From Hemileia vastatrix (Eukaryota; Basidiomycota; Pucciniomycetes; Pucciniales; Zaghouaniaceae): 64,000 bases of DNA. How positions within the stretch are numbered: the first letter of the stretch is position 1; the number at the start of each line of letters is the position of its first letter. A model generated the notes under the pieces. The model saw only the letters and a program-made list of their open reading frames with translations, was not told the origin of the DNA and searched no databases. Below, one piece after another: positions 10,533-22,375 of this stretch. The stretch lies in NCBI GenBank assembly GCA_030280995.1, contig JASXTE010000001.1, positions 25,003,106 through 25,067,105 on the forward strand. Direction: 5' to 3'. The position numbers were made by a program, and so were the translations under genes.

Positions 10533-11247
10533 TGTCAGTGTATCTAGTATTTAAATATGATATAAAAGTATTTATTTATGGTCCTACTACTTATTGATAA
10601 ATGATTTAGTGATTAAACCTCAGGGGAAGACTAATAAAATAGTTATACTCAAATAAAACTCACAATACTTGGATTTAAATGCATGCTAGTGGTGGAAAAT
10701 AGATGAATAAAATATAGTTATAGCTTATATAAAGATAATATCAGTTTATAATGGCTTTATAATATATCTTTGAATAATAATAATTGTGTTATTATGTTTG
10801 TTTGAATTGTAGTAAGTGAATGATGATAAATAACTGTCAAAATCCCTTCTTACTTATACCCAAATCCACTGGAGTGCACAGACCTTCAATCCAGATGATG
10901 TCACTGCTATCCCCGGCAATTACAGCACTGTGAGGGCCCATCACCTCCCCATGGCGTCCACTTCAAGCAGATTCAACACCCAGACCTCCAGTAAGGACCA
11001 TCCATCACAATTAATAATAACACAGACCTATACCATATATAGAAAATCCAGATGAAAGCAGATACCATAAAGAAACAGGTAAAATAAACAATCAAAAAGA
11101 GATTTAATGAAACCAAAAGCATATAAAGGAAACAAATAAAATGTCCAAGCCCCCAATAACATCCCCAAGCATCCATATTAACCCAGCAATGACCTCCCAA
11201 CCCATAAATCAGTGAATATCCATCCAAGGAAGCAGATTAAGTTTTCC
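10533..11247 (-). repeat. 3' LTR of Gypsy-1, about 460 bp of U3 deleted
   Basis: It matches the 5' LTR from its TGTCAG end up to AGCAGATTAAGTT(T/G)TCCAAAC. The remaining 460 bp of the full LTR (counterpart 18452-18909) and any polypurine tract are absent. They are replaced by unrelated A/T-rich sequence at 11248-11403. The deletion removes the start of U3 at this end only. Confidence 0.85.
10973..11227 (-). other. 84-codon hydrophobic frame inside the LTR
   Basis: Starts MDGYS, is rich in Phe, Leu, Tyr and Trp, and ends YWRSGC. The same frame is intact in the other LTR of Gypsy-1 at 18174-18428. In the second copy (58349-58627) it is broken. It may be a chance frame in T-rich LTR DNA; the two LTRs share it by descent, so conservation between them is weak evidence. 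Confidence 0.25.
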
Positions 11248-11403
11248 AAACAAAAAAACAATAAAAAAATGTTAAGACATTTTAATTAAAAGTAAGGAGT
11301 GAAATAGAATAATAATTTTTTAAATTTTCTATAATACATATATACTGAATAAACAGTATTATTTTGATTTAAATTTTTTCAAGAGATTTTTAAGATCAGA
11401 GAT

Positions 11404-11685
11404 TTAATTATCTGGAATCCACTGGTCATATTCACTTGATTTATTTTTAAATCTCAATAGATACTCAACTCCCTTTTCTTTTGTAAGGTGTCTCTTTTTA
11501 AGTATCTTTTCAATTTCTGCTTTTTCAACTATTTCTTCAGGTTGCTGTTTATGCCTTCCTGATCTTCTTGGAAATAGAGCAGTATCATTAGAATGGTATG
11601 GTTTTATAAGAGAAATAGGAAATACTGGATGTTTTCTATCATATGGTACGTATAGAATAACCTCAACAGCATTATTACCAACCAT
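11404..11685 (-). pseudogene. Gypsy-1 chromodomain C-terminus of integrase
   Basis: Continues in frame after a TGA at 11704. The first half has the GPFxV-like linker and a basic HKQQPEE stretch. The second half fits a chromodomain: EIEKILKKR, then EYLLRFKNKS, then YDQWIP, close to the usual Y-L-(V/I)-K-W...W core, with F at the position often held by W. In chromoviruses this domain directs integration to chromatin with particular histone marks. The terminal stop follows DN at 11404. Confidence 0.8.
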
Positions 11686-11703
11686 CTTTTTAACTACAAA
11701 TGG

Positions 11704-12690
11704 TCAAATGAATGGATCCTTCAATTTAACATTACCATTTAAATTGAAATGTAGTGTTGAAATAAGGACTTCATCACCCTCTTTGAACATTTGTTCTTTA
11801 TGGGATTTATCCCATCTTTTCTTTTCATACTCAAACACCCTATTTATACATTCTTGAGCATGTTTTCTGCATAATTCCTGCATCTGAAGAAAAGATTTAG
11901 TACCTGGATGGATATCCAATCTAGGTAACTTATTAAGAGTTTTAGCAGGAGTATTAGGTACATAACCCAACCATAACTCAAATGGCTTTTTGCCAGTGAC
12001 AGAATGTACCGTACTATTGTATGCAAATTCTAAACCTGGGATAAGGGTTACCCAATCATGTGTGAATTTGTCATTGTCTTTAAAATTAAGACCAAAAGCA
12101 CAGTATCTTCTTATCATATCTTCTAAAGTTTGTATCATTCTTTCTGCTAGCCCATCAGTTTGTGGATGGTGTGCTGTAGAAAGTTTTAATTGACACCCTG
12201 AAACATCCATAAGTGATGTCCAGAACTCAGAAGTAAATTTAGGATCTCTGTCAGAAACTATTGCTTTGGGGAAACCTGCTATATTTAACATTTGTGTCCA
12301 CCATAAAAAAGCTAAGTCCTTTGCAGAAACCTCTTTATGAGTAGGAATAAATTTAAACATTTTTGTAAATCTATCATCAACTACCCAGCAGGAGTTATAA
12401 CTCTTATGTCCTGCTATTGGAAAACCTGTTACAAAGTCCATGTTAATAATTTCCCATGGAGCTTTTGGTTGCTCAATTTGTTGTAATAAACCAGCTCTTT
12501 TGCCTGTTAATCTTTTAGATTTTTGACAAGAATCGTATGTCTCAACATATTTTTGAACATCATCATACATGTTAATCCACCAAGCTGTGTTTTTTACTCT
12601 GGTTAATGTTTTATGGAAGTCAAAATGACCTTCTAATATATCATCATGACATATACTTAACGTTAACTCCTTCATTGAAGGGGTAATCAC
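11704..12690 (-). pseudogene. Gypsy-1 integrase core
   Basis: Zinc-binding N-terminus: the paired histidines in GHFDFHKT, and a C-terminal pair with C in DSCQK and S/T/C variation. The catalytic triad is visible: D in INMDFVTGF, D in IVSDRDPKF, and E in TDGLAERMIQTLE. The reading frame is shared with RT upstream and the chromodomain downstream. It is separated from RT by a TAA at 12754 and from the chromodomain by a TGA at 11704. The ATG used to begin this stretch is internal and not a real start. Confidence 0.9.
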
Positions 12691-12753
12691 AATTACATTA
12701 CTTAATTTTCTCCTGTAATATATAAAACCATCCTCAATGGAAAATTTTCCTTT

Positions 12754-15033
12754 TTATAATGCCTCTTTATACTTATTTGGTAATGTTTTTATTAAAACAT
12801 TCATTGAAGCATTAGATGGATCATTTAATATTGTAGTGAGTTTACTCAATTCAGGATCTGAATTATAATTATCAAGAATTGCTTGCATAAATTCATCTTC
12901 AAGATCTACAATATAAATGCCATAAATGTTAATAATCTCTGACTCAGGAACATAAGCAGGATTATAATCATTATTAGGAAGAGGTACTCTAGATAACAGA
13001 TCTACATTAGAGTGCAAGATTCCTGCTCTATGTGTAATAGTCATCCGTCCTCTGTATTCTTGTACAGCTAATTGCCATCTAAAAATGTGTCTATTAGGAG
13101 TTTTCATGTTTAAGAGTGACTTAACTGCATTACAGTCAGTTATTAACTCAAATTTTTGGTCTTCAAGGTAATAATGTAGCTTCTCAAGAGCCCATACTAC
13201 TGCCAAACATTCAAGTTGAGTAGCACCATATTTCAATTCACTACTTCTTAGAGTACGTGAAATATAGCATATTACTACTTCTGACATTTTCCCTTCAATA
13301 AGTTGTTTTTGATGCAAAGCAGCACCCAGACCAATAAAACTTGCATCTGTATATAATACAAAAGGTAATTGGAAATCTGGTAATCCCAAGATAGGAGCTG
13401 TCATTAAACATTCTTTCAACTTATCAAAAGCCTGTTGTCTTTCATTATTCCAAATGAAAACTTCTGATTTCTTTATCAGTGTGGTCAATGGTGCAGAAAT
13501 TGATTGGTAATTTTTTATATATTGTCTATAATAACCACACATGCCAAGAAATGATTGTACATCCTTTACATTTTGAGGAATGCCAATATTCTTTATTGCA
13601 GCCACTTTATTTTGGTCTACACATATTTGTAAGCCAGATACAATATGACCAAGCACTTTTAAAGATTCAAACCCAAATTTACATTTTTTCAATGCAAGGG
13701 TCATTTTTATTTCATCCATTTTTTGAAATACTTTCCTTAAATGGATTAAGTGTTCATCATATGTCTTAGAGAACACTATGATGTCATCAATGTATACCAT
13801 TGACCATCCCTCAATCATTTCATTATGGAATGTTATATCCATTAACTTCTGAAATACTGATGGAGCATTTTTTGGTCCAAATGGCATTCTGACATATTTA
13901 TAAATTTCCATGTGTGTTGTTATCAACAAAAAGTTCTGTGAATTCTTTTCAACAGGAATTTGATGGTACCCTTTATTTCCATCTAGGAAACTTATATATT
14001 TAGCACCTTTAAGGGTAGCATGTATAGAGGCGATCCTTGGCAAGGGATAAATATCATCTACTGTAAATGTATTTAATGCTTTATAATCACCGCACATTCT
14101 TGCTTTATCTTGTTCATAAGAAATAAGCACTGGTGATATTACACAATATTTTGGTGTAGTTTCAACCTTCTCAAGAATGTTCATTTTTAATAACATCTTA
14201 ATATTATCCTCTATGTCTTTCCTCTTCATTGGTGAAGCAGGGTATGGTTTCTTTTTAAGACTAGCAGGAATATTATCTATATTACAGGTTAAACTAATTT
14301 TCATTACATGATCTTTTACAAGGACAAGTTCATTTGTACCATGTGCAAAAGCCATTGGAAATGCTTTAATTAATTCCAAAATATTATTTTTCTCAGCTTC
14401 ACTTATCTGAGTGCCAAATGATGCTTTAGAAATTTCTGTTTCCAGAAGTTCCATCTCATTGGATTCTCTTCCTTTGCACGGAGAATTTGTTACTGACTCA
14501 ATGTGTAAGACTGTGTTAAAAGAATTTATTTTAAATTTTTTTTTACCATTCATGCCAATTGTAAAATTGTTATTAGCAGGGTCTAATTTTACACCAAATT
14601 TAGTCAGAATATCATTTCCAATGATAAAACAGTTACTACAGTTAGTATTATCCATTACTACAAAGTCACAAGTTACTCTTACATAACCATGTTGGTGTTT
14701 AAAGAAAACAGCAGCCTTGTATTTACCAATGGGGTGTAGCACTGATCCAAAACCTCTCCAATTTTTATTCTGAAGGGGTTCAAGCTTAGACTTATATTCA
14801 CTATCAATTTTCTGTAATGTATTAGAAGAAACAACAGAACCAGAAGCTCCTGTGTCCAATACTATATTAACATTTTCACTAGAAATGATAGCTGGAACCA
14901 TGATAGGTGTCATTTTAATGTTATCAGCTTGTATATCTTTAATGATTTCAGCATCTTCAAAATTCATTAAAGATTCATTTGAGTCTATATTTAATATTGG
15001 ATTTTCAAAGATGGATAAATAATCTTCCAACAT
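12754..15033 (-). pseudogene. Gypsy-1 protease, reverse transcriptase and RNase H
   Basis: An aspartic protease (DTGASGSVVS near residue 58) is followed by an RT with motif A D in SFLDGNKGYHQ, the RMPFGPKNAPSVFQ block and the YIDD catalytic box. RNase H has YTDASFIGLGAALHQ, the E in QLECLAVVW and the D in LITDCNAV. All key residues are intact over 759 codons. The stretch is in the same frame as gag, after a TAA at 15085. Family comparison with the copy at 62025-62030 shows GAT there, so the stop is a mutation, not a gag terminator. Confidence 0.95.
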
Positions 15034-15084
15034 ACAGACTTCATTTTCATCACTATATGAGATATTGCTATCATAATCACTTGA

Positions 15085-17226
15085 TTATTTACTTTTTTCA
15101 GTATCAGTTTCAGATTCACATTGATTTTCTACAATATTTATATTTTTCTCACATTTGTGACCTTTTACCCAAGGTTTGTTACACTTATAACAAGTATTTG
15201 TTTCATACTTTTTAGGTACTACAGGTGCAGTAGGTTTTTTCTGCTTCTCCTGAAGTGTTTTTGAATTCTGAGTTTTTACAGGTTCAATATTTTGTTTATA
15301 AGTGGAATACCTTGATTCATACTTATGGTTTAATAATATTTCATTGCAAATATTAATAAAGTCAGAATATTCAGTAACATTATTTGTTCTAGCTACAACA
15401 ATGTCTCTGACAGATATAGGTAATTTATATATTATCTTATCTTTCCATAAGTTAAAATCCATATTAGGCTCAATGGCTTTTAATATTTTATTCAAATTCA
15501 TTAAAAATACCATAGGTTTTTCACCATTCAACCGATTGTACCTAGTTTTCTCATAAAGTCTTTGCTGAGTAAGCCTGAATTTAGAACCTCCAAATTGTTT
15601 TTCAATAAGTTGTTTCCATTCAGCCTAAGAGTAATCTTTACCCTCACTCAAGACAGCTTCAAACCATAATAAAGCAACATCCTTAAATAAAGAAATTAAT
15701 TTTGATGTTATTTCTTCATCTGGTAACTTATATGAGAATTTCAAGTTGTCAATTCTTTGAATAAAATGTTGCCAATAAGAGCTGGCTTCCCCATCATAAG
15801 TTGGGTACTGATCTATCTTAGGACAGTTCCTCTGATTGGATTTTATTTCACTAATCTTAGGTAAATTCAACAACTCATTCACTTTTGATAAATGGTCTTG
15901 TATTTCTTCCTGTACGGATTCGTGACTTACATTTTCAGATTTGAAACTACCACCAGATGGATTTAATTGTGGTGGTACAGGGAAGGAATGAGATTCACTT
16001 TTGCAAATGAAAGGATTATTATCATAATGATTATACTTATGATTATCCTGGTTCATTAGTAGGTTGGCAGTTTCAATCTCAACTTTAGTTAATCTTTGTA
16101 GCAACTCAGAGACACTTTGATTTGTCTGGGCAAAAGATAACTTAGTTCTTGATTCAGTTTTTAAAAATTGTGTTTTATACAATTTTTCTAACTCACAGAA
16201 TTTGTTTGAAAGTTCACTATATTTGTTACTCAATGAATCATATTTAAGAGTGAGAGACAAATGTTCTTTCTCTAATTCTTTATTACGTGTTGCTAATTGA
16301 GAAATGTTTAATGTGAAGGATGAAATTGTATCACTAGTGAGCTTAACTGTCTGTTCCTTACAATCAGTCATTCTATTCCACAATGCTGAAACAATTCTAT
16401 GGACAGTTGGATTATTGTAAAAATATTCCATGTCTTCCTTTTCAATCCTCTCACTCTCCTGTGAACTTCTCATCTCACTAGTAGGTGGTTGCAACTGATG
16501 GTTAACTGTATTATCATTATAAATAGTACTGTTATTGTGGACAAAAGATAAGTCAGCTGTATCTACTCTAAAACCTAAATTTCTTGAATCCTCCTCTATT
16601 TTTTGCACAGATTTAACATCAATAGAATTACCTATATTGTAATTATCAGTATTGTGTTCAATCTGAGAGGGTAATCTACTTACCATGGGATAGATGCCAG
16701 TCCTGATTTTTGGTGCTTTTTTCCTTTGTAAGGGTGAGCTGAGGAAGTCAGATGAGGTGGTGGATCCCTGTTGCAACTGTGGCTGGTCCACTGTTGATGA
16801 AACCAGTCCCATTTCCATTTGTCTACCAGGATTTTCTCCTGGAAGTGAGTTGACCTGCCTTGGGTAGGGGGTTGCTGATTTGGCTGACTGGGCTGGCCTC
16901 CCTTAAACTCTGCCAATGCCTGATTCATCTGCTGAAACCCTACCTTGCAATTGTTTTGCAACTGCTCTACCTCTTTGAACATGAGTGATTTGGATTCTTC
17001 CAATTTCAGAACCTGTTTGGCCAGGTGGGACAGTTGATCCTGAAGAGGAGGAGACGTCTTTTTTATAGTTATCTTTTTTAAGAGGGTGTCCTTTTCCTCT
17101 ATACTCATGCTTTCTGCCTGGGGGTATTGTTGACCCTCCATGGTGATGTCCTGGAAAGTTTTTGTTAGCTTTAGACCTGGTATTATAAGCAGGCTTTTCA
17201 CTTACACTGTCCTGGGGAGCACTCAT
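15085..17226 (-). pseudogene. Gypsy-1 gag
   Basis: Starts ATG (MSAPQDSVSEKPAYNTRSK), the same as the copy at 59878. The order is a basic, Ser/Pro-rich N-terminus, a long coiled coil in the middle (about residues 220-300), a retrotransposon gag capsid region with YPTYDGEAS...WQHFIQRI, and a zinc knuckle of the form C-x2-C-x7-H-x-C (CYKCNKPWVKGHKC). Nonsense codons fall at 16903 (TAA), 15625 (TAG, W in the other copy) and 15085 (TAA). There is no frameshift across the whole region. Confidence 0.9.
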
Positions 17227-17718
17227 ATTGTTTAAAATGACAATATTTTACGTCTACAAAAGGAAAAACTGTATGGAATTAGTAGACAAAAGATATTAGC
17301 GATGTTATTACTAATAAAAAAGCAATGGAGCTTACCCTGAATTTATATCTTTATTTATTTAAATAAATTATAAGAAAATTCGAAAAATCTGTTAAAAATA
17401 TAATAATAAGTTCAACTAGACCTTTATAAGGGTGAATAAGTAGCTTACCAAGCTTTAACCAAATACCAATTTAATTGGGTGTTATATTGGTGTCCAAATA
17501 CCAAGTGAAATTCGGTTTATATTGGGTACAGTTACTACTGTAAATACCTAATTTTTATGATAAAAAATTAGTACAATTATTATAAGGATTCTTTTGTGAA
17601 GTCACTGAGTTATGATGACCCACCAATATGCAGTAGACCCAAATATTTGGTTGTTTTTGAGCTATACTAAGTAAAAATGACGTCCTAAGGCTTATACTAA
17701 AAAATCAACAATAATCAA
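17227..17718 (-). other. Gypsy-1 5' leader with a two-copy 36-bp repeat
   Basis: Untranslated leader between primer site and gag. It contains two diverged units of the type CCAAATACCAA...ATATTGG at about 17458-17530. The same pair is kept in the second copy at about 59574-59645, so the repeat is an old part of the family and could have a structural or packaging role. Nothing coding is seen. Confidence 0.6.
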
Positions 17719-17733
17719 GGAAAGACCCCCAAT
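17719..17733 (-). promoter_or_regulatory. Candidate primer binding site of Gypsy-1
   Basis: Two bases after the end of the 5' LTR on the minus strand the sequence is TGGGGGTCTTTCC, which could pair with a tRNA 3' end of the form GGAAAGACCCCCA. The second copy has TTTGGGGTCTTTCC at the same place (59370-59383). The tRNA species cannot be named from this alone. Confidence 0.65.
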
Positions 17734-18909
17734 TGTCAGTGTATCTAGTATTTAAGTATGATATAAAAGTATTTATTTATGGTCCTACTACTTATTGATA
17801 AATGATTTAGTGATTAAACCTCAGGGGAAGACTAATAAAATAGTTATACTCAAATAAAACTCACAATACTTGGATTTAAATGTGTGCTAGTGGTGGAAAA
17901 TAGATGAATAAAATATAGTTATAGCTTATATAAAGATAATATCAATTTATAATGGCTTTATAATATATCTTTGAATAATAATAATTGTGTTATTATGTTT
18001 GTTTGAATTGTAGTAAGTGAATGATGATAAATAACTGTCAAAATCCCTTCTTACTTATACCCAAATCCACTGGAGTGCACAGACCTTCAATCCAGATGAT
18101 GTCACTGCTATCCCCAGCAATTACAGCACTGTGAAGGCCCATCACCTCCCCATGGCTTCCACTTCAAGCAGATTCAACACCCAGACCTCCAGTAAGGACC
18201 ATCCATCACAATTAATAATAACACAGACCTATACCATATATAGAAAATCCAGATGAAAGCGGATACCATAAAGAAACAGGTAAAATAAACAATCAAAAAG
18301 AGATTTAATGAAACCAAAAGAATATAAAGGAAAAAAATAAAATGTCCAAGCCCCCAATAACATCCCCAAGCATCCATATTAACCCAGCAATGACCTCCCA
18401 ACCCATAAATACGTGAATATCCATCCAAGGAAGCAGATTAAGTTGTCCAAACTGAGTGTATGCGCCTGATATAGATGTTTATGCTTCTGTAGGTGCTGTT
18501 AATCCACTGATTTTGTCCATATGACCTAAAATAAGCAGAAAAACAAAGGTTATAGGCTATTAAGAGGCTAAAACCCACTTATAGACCTAAATATACATAA
18601 TATACTACATATTTCACTGAATATGAGATTTATGTATACATATAAGCTTATGTATGTCAATAATTACTTCATATCACTTAAGATAAGTATATTATGACTC
18701 CATTAACACCTTAATAAGTACTATTAGGCTATGTATAAGCTATTTAAACTACTATAAGTTATATAATAGTGTAATAAATATATATATATGTATAATAATC
18801 ATATATATAATTGTTTTAACCTTATTTTTAAGATATAAGCTTAATTTACTTAAGTTTATCTTATTTTAAGCATAAGAGATACTCAGTCCTAGGGATTTCT
18901 AGGCTGACA
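17734..18909 (-). repeat. 5' LTR of Gypsy-1, full length (1,176 bp)
   Basis: Bounded by TGTCAG and CTGACA. It is followed by the target duplication GGATT. It matches the truncated 3' LTR closely over 715 bp and the LTR at 57946-59368 with more differences, so Gypsy-1 inserted well after the two family copies split. It contains the hydrophobic frame at 18174-18428. Confidence 0.95.
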
Positions 18910-19013
18910 GGATTCACTAAAAGTCTTGAAATAGGGGTGCTAAGAGATTATAGCTAAATGTGAAAATTCTGACAATTTTAAAGTGTTTTAAAGGGATGAA
19001 ATGTTTTTTTTAT

Positions 19014-19196
19014 TGTTAATTTGTGTGATGTTTGATTATCATCTAATTTCAAGTCTACAGGATTTATATGCTTAGTTTGTCATGTTCCCTACTTCTCGGG
19101 CTAGAGAAAGTAGGGAACATGACATACTATGCATATTAAACCTGTAGACTCAAAATTAGATGATAGTCAAACATCACCCAACTTAAAAATTAACAA
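19014..19196. repeat. Long foldback palindrome, about 85-bp arms
   Basis: Left arm and right arm are near-perfect inverses around GGGCTA at about 19097. The inner 20 bases, CATGTTCCCTACTTCTC against GAGAAAGTAGGGAACATG, pair almost perfectly. Arms extend out through ATCATCTAATTT and AAATTAGATGAT to TGTTAATTT/AAAATTAACA. It looks like a foldback MITE. The stretch 18915-19013 beside it shows nothing I recognise. Confidence 0.85.
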
Positions 19197-19214
19197 CAAC
19201 AATGCATATAACAA

Positions 19215-19665
19215 TATCTACCATCTATATTTTACATGAAATTTTATAAATTTATAATAACCTTATAAATATAACACTTTTACAAAACATTTAATAAATT
19301 TATATAACATCTCATAAATATATCCTAATAGGGTACCATTGTAAAGGTCTCAACTTCAGGGACTTAAATATAACATCTGTTCACTAAAATAAAAAGCTTT
19401 ACAAAAACACAATATTCAATCATTTTTATAGTTTTTCTAAGTACAACTTCACTTTTGTATTTCTTTTCCTCAATATAAAGAACATCAATTCTACATCTCA
19501 AAACTTTAAAAAAAAAATTTTCAACAAGTCATTTTATATCAAGAAGACACTTTAGCTTAGTTGATTGTGAGCTTTTATTTAACTCAAAGGGACAGCGTTT
19601 TCTCAGGTTTATCCAACTCCATTGGATTCTGCTTACAGAAAGGCAACTTTAAGAGTCTTTCTACA
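19215..19665 (+). repeat. Inverted, truncated LTR of the Gypsy-2 family
   Basis: This is the reverse complement of the outer part of the Gypsy-2 LTR: it ends GCAACTTTAAGAGTCT...TCTACA at 19665, opposite to AGACTCTTAAAGTTGC at 19839. Its far end is lost beside the foldback palindrome. It is more diverged from the two Gypsy-2 LTRs than they are from each other, so it is an older insertion. It sits head to head with the Gypsy-2 LTR across only 164 bp. Confidence 0.8.
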
Positions 19666-19829
19666 GTGTCAAACATATCTTCACATAAGAAACAAGTTTA
19701 CCAGATCCAATCACACATCCATCATCATGGATATTTGTAATTTCATTAATTTAAAACAAACTCAATTTACATCACACAGTGAATATTTTGAAGCTTTAAG
19801 CAAATACTTTGATGTTATTGAACAAAAGG
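19666..19829 (+). pseudogene. Copia-B gag, first fragment
   Basis: Reads CQTYLHIRNKFT...SEYFEALSKYF and stops where Gypsy-2 inserts. The upstream residues in the same frame belong to the inverted LTR, so the real gag start is lost. Assigned as gag from its position and continuation at 32876; the sequence alone is not diagnostic. Confidence 0.55.
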
Positions 19830-20910
19830 TGTAGAATAGACTCTTAAAGTTGCCTTTCTGTAAGCAGAATCCAAAGGAGTTGGATAATCAGAGAAAACCC
19901 TGTCCCTCTAAATGAATTTGTGAGTTTTTAGATCAATAAGCTTAACAGTCTACTTGATAATAATAAAGATTGAAACCCTGTTTAATTAACGCTGGTTAGG
20001 ATGATTGAGAAGTTTTTCTGTGCAAAACAACTGAAATGCAACAATAAAGTTACACCAGATACAATATTTTAAAAGAAAGAAGATTTAATGTTTTTAGATT
20101 TTAATAATTTTTGAAAACAGATATTATAAATGAGTTCCTGGAGTTGAGACCTTTCTAATGATACCCTAAATGTTAATGTTTAAGAGTTGTTGAGTAAAAT
20201 ATTTAAAGTGTTATGTAAATTTGTTATTTTATAAGGGTATTAAAAATAATTAATTATTTTGTTGAAAAAAGAAAAATATGAATAATGGTTGTGATGATCA
20301 TGTATCTGTCTCTTCTAAGAGATCTCTTTATGATACTCTGAGATGCCCAATTTTGAGTCTGAAGTGTCCTTAAGTATAACTAGTCACATGCCTAATTTTC
20401 CCTTCCAGAGCACAGCCAGAGCTCTTCCGGAGCTTGTCCCAACCTCCAGACTCAATCTAGAGCCTTAAATCTATAATAAAAAATCTAGAAAACTTAAAAA
20501 TAATAGATCTACTTCTCATTAACATTCTTAACAATTTTTCGTAGTCTGCACAGCTTTATTCACCCCATGAAAAATTATCAAAGTTATGTAATTTTTGAAA
20601 AACGTAAATAATTTAATAAATCTTTAGAAATCAATTAAAAATATAAGAAAAATAGTAAAAATTCAGGAAAATTTCCCAAAGGTTCTTGAGTTTCTTGAAT
20701 CTCATTAAATTTAATTTTGAGGCAGTAAAAAATCATATGACCCGTGAAATTAATAATTCTGACCAAACATTCATATCTTGACTTTTTCAACTTCATTTTT
20801 TGTTAATAATAAAAAATTTTAAGCTAATCTGGCTACTCCAATCACCGTCCTATTCCCAATAAATATTCTAAATTGACTTTTAGAGCCGTACTAAGATTTG
20901 GAATGCCACA
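19830..20910 (-). repeat. 3' LTR of Gypsy-2 (1,081 bp)
   Basis: Matches 31774-32875 along its length with scattered substitutions and small gaps. The inner end reads GAATGCCACA where the 5' LTR has GAATTCTACA. The moderate divergence puts this insertion earlier than copia-D. Confidence 0.95.
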
Positions 20911-20920
20911 TCCTTCCTCC
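20911..20920 (-). promoter_or_regulatory. Polypurine tract of Gypsy-2
   Basis: On the minus strand GGAGGAAGGA lies directly against the TG start of the 3' LTR, as expected for the plus-strand primer. Confidence 0.8.
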
Positions 20921-21072
20921 AATGAAGAATGTCCTCATTCTTTGAATTTTGCATATTTGTTCAATATATAATCCTACTTTTATCTTCTCCATATTCATCT
21001 CTTCATCATTTCTTTGACATCCCACTCCAACTACATAAAATTATTTCTACTTTTATAAGTACCATCATTGGT

Positions 21073-21731
21073 ATGAAAGATCTTGCTGTACCATGCAACC
21101 TCTGCAAGAAATATGAAGTTCCTTTCTTGATGTCCTTTCCAAATCCTCCTGGAAGAACCGCTCGTGGTCTCTGTTGCTCCAAAAAGGTTAAATGCATCCA
21201 TCCAACTTCTAAACCATCTTTCAATCCTATTTCTGGCCCATCTACTGCTCCAGCTCCTATTTTATCTAAGAAAAGATTATCAAAAATACCTGTATTCTGG
21301 AAAAGTATCAAGGCTAAAATTATACCACCATCACCAACTTCATCTCTAATTCCTCCTTCTCAAGATCCTTCACCCATACTTCCAGTTTCTCCTTTTTCTT
21401 TTGCCCAGACTGTATTTCCTGGGTCCCAATGTAAGCCTTTTAATAATTATTTATCTAGTCCATGCTAATCCCAACAATGCCTTTCCATCTTTTAGCTGTT
21501 AACATCACCAATTCTGATGATGTAGGTTGATTCCAAATGGACTATATAAATCATTATCCTAAATTTCATAGATATCTTTTTCTTGACTTTACTGAAAATA
21601 TAAAGCAAAATATTTTATCCTACTTCCAAGACACTTCCGCCAATAATCATGAAGATTTAATGAAGAGAAGATTGTTGATGCAGAGTTTTGATGATGATGT
21701 AGAAAAATTCCAGCAAAATTATTTGTTTTAA
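21073..21731 (+). pseudogene. Gypsy-2 antisense gene A: cysteine-cluster protein, two exons
   Basis: I do not recognise this family. Exon 1 is 21073-21430, the intron is 21431-21495 (GTAAGC to TTTTAG, 65 nt, phase 1), and exon 2 is 21496-21731. The N-terminus has a cysteine cluster: CNLC at about residues 8-11, then PNPPGRTARG, then CCSKKVKC. The middle is Pro/Ser-rich and basic. Exon 2 encodes a helical tail with NILSYF and DLMKRRLLMQSF. One nonsense codon (TGA at 21528) lies in exon 2; without it the protein would be about 197 residues. The cluster resembles a fungal Zn(II)2-Cys6 pattern with one cysteine replaced by F. It is paralogous to gene B: same order of parts, same intron position and phase, both starting GTAAGCC. 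It lies against the 3' LTR, opposite to gag-pol. Confidence 0.6.
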
Positions 21732-22375
21732 TCTTATATTTTAGTGATTTAGTAAACATGAATCCTGATCTTTTCTTCATATTAAATCGTTTTAAATCAA
21801 TTTCTTCGCAAATTTTCATTTTGAAATAAAATCTATTTACCTCATGATGATTCCACTACTGAGAGAAAGGTTTGAATCCCTTCAGACTCCCCTATACCAG
21901 TCTCTACTAATATGCATTAAGAGAGTAGGCTCTACACCTACTGTTCTGAATACTTGATTCCATTCTCATCAAATGAGCCAAATACTCCTGATTCCATTCT
22001 CTTTGATTGAGCCAAATACTTGATCCAAATCTCTCCATAAGGTCCTCCAAGCTTCATACCATTTGGCCTATTCAAAGCACACTACTTTTCCAACTACCAT
22101 ATCCTCCTTCAAAAATTTCATCATCACAACATTCAAATAGACCACCCTTTTAATAATTCACCTTTTAAATAATAATAATCACCATATTTTCACCATTTTT
22201 AGCACCATAATTATCATTTATCATCCATAATTTCATCATCCATCACCTCCACAAAATTAACCACTACATTTTCCAAATGAAAAATACACCCTTTTCCAAA
22301 ATTTGAGTACCAGTGATAAATTAAATAATTTGTTGATCATTAATTGAATAGCCTTCATAGAAAAAATTTGCATTA
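21732..22375. other. Spacer between antisense genes A and B
   Basis: Sequence rich in C, T and A with repeated short words such as GATTCCATTCTC and CAAATACTTGAT. No coding frame I can support. Confidence 0.4.

Larger units (their letters stand above)
10533..18909 (-). mobile_element. Gypsy-1: Ty3/Gypsy chromovirus-type LTR retrotransposon
   Basis: LTR ends TGTCAG...CTGACA. The 5-bp target duplication GGATT lies at 10528-10532 and 18910-18914. The order on the minus strand is 5' LTR, primer site, gag, protease, RT, RNase H, integrase, chromodomain, 3' LTR. The whole gag-pol reads in one frame with five nonsense codons. The 3' LTR is shortened. A second copy of the family starts at 57946. Confidence 0.95.
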
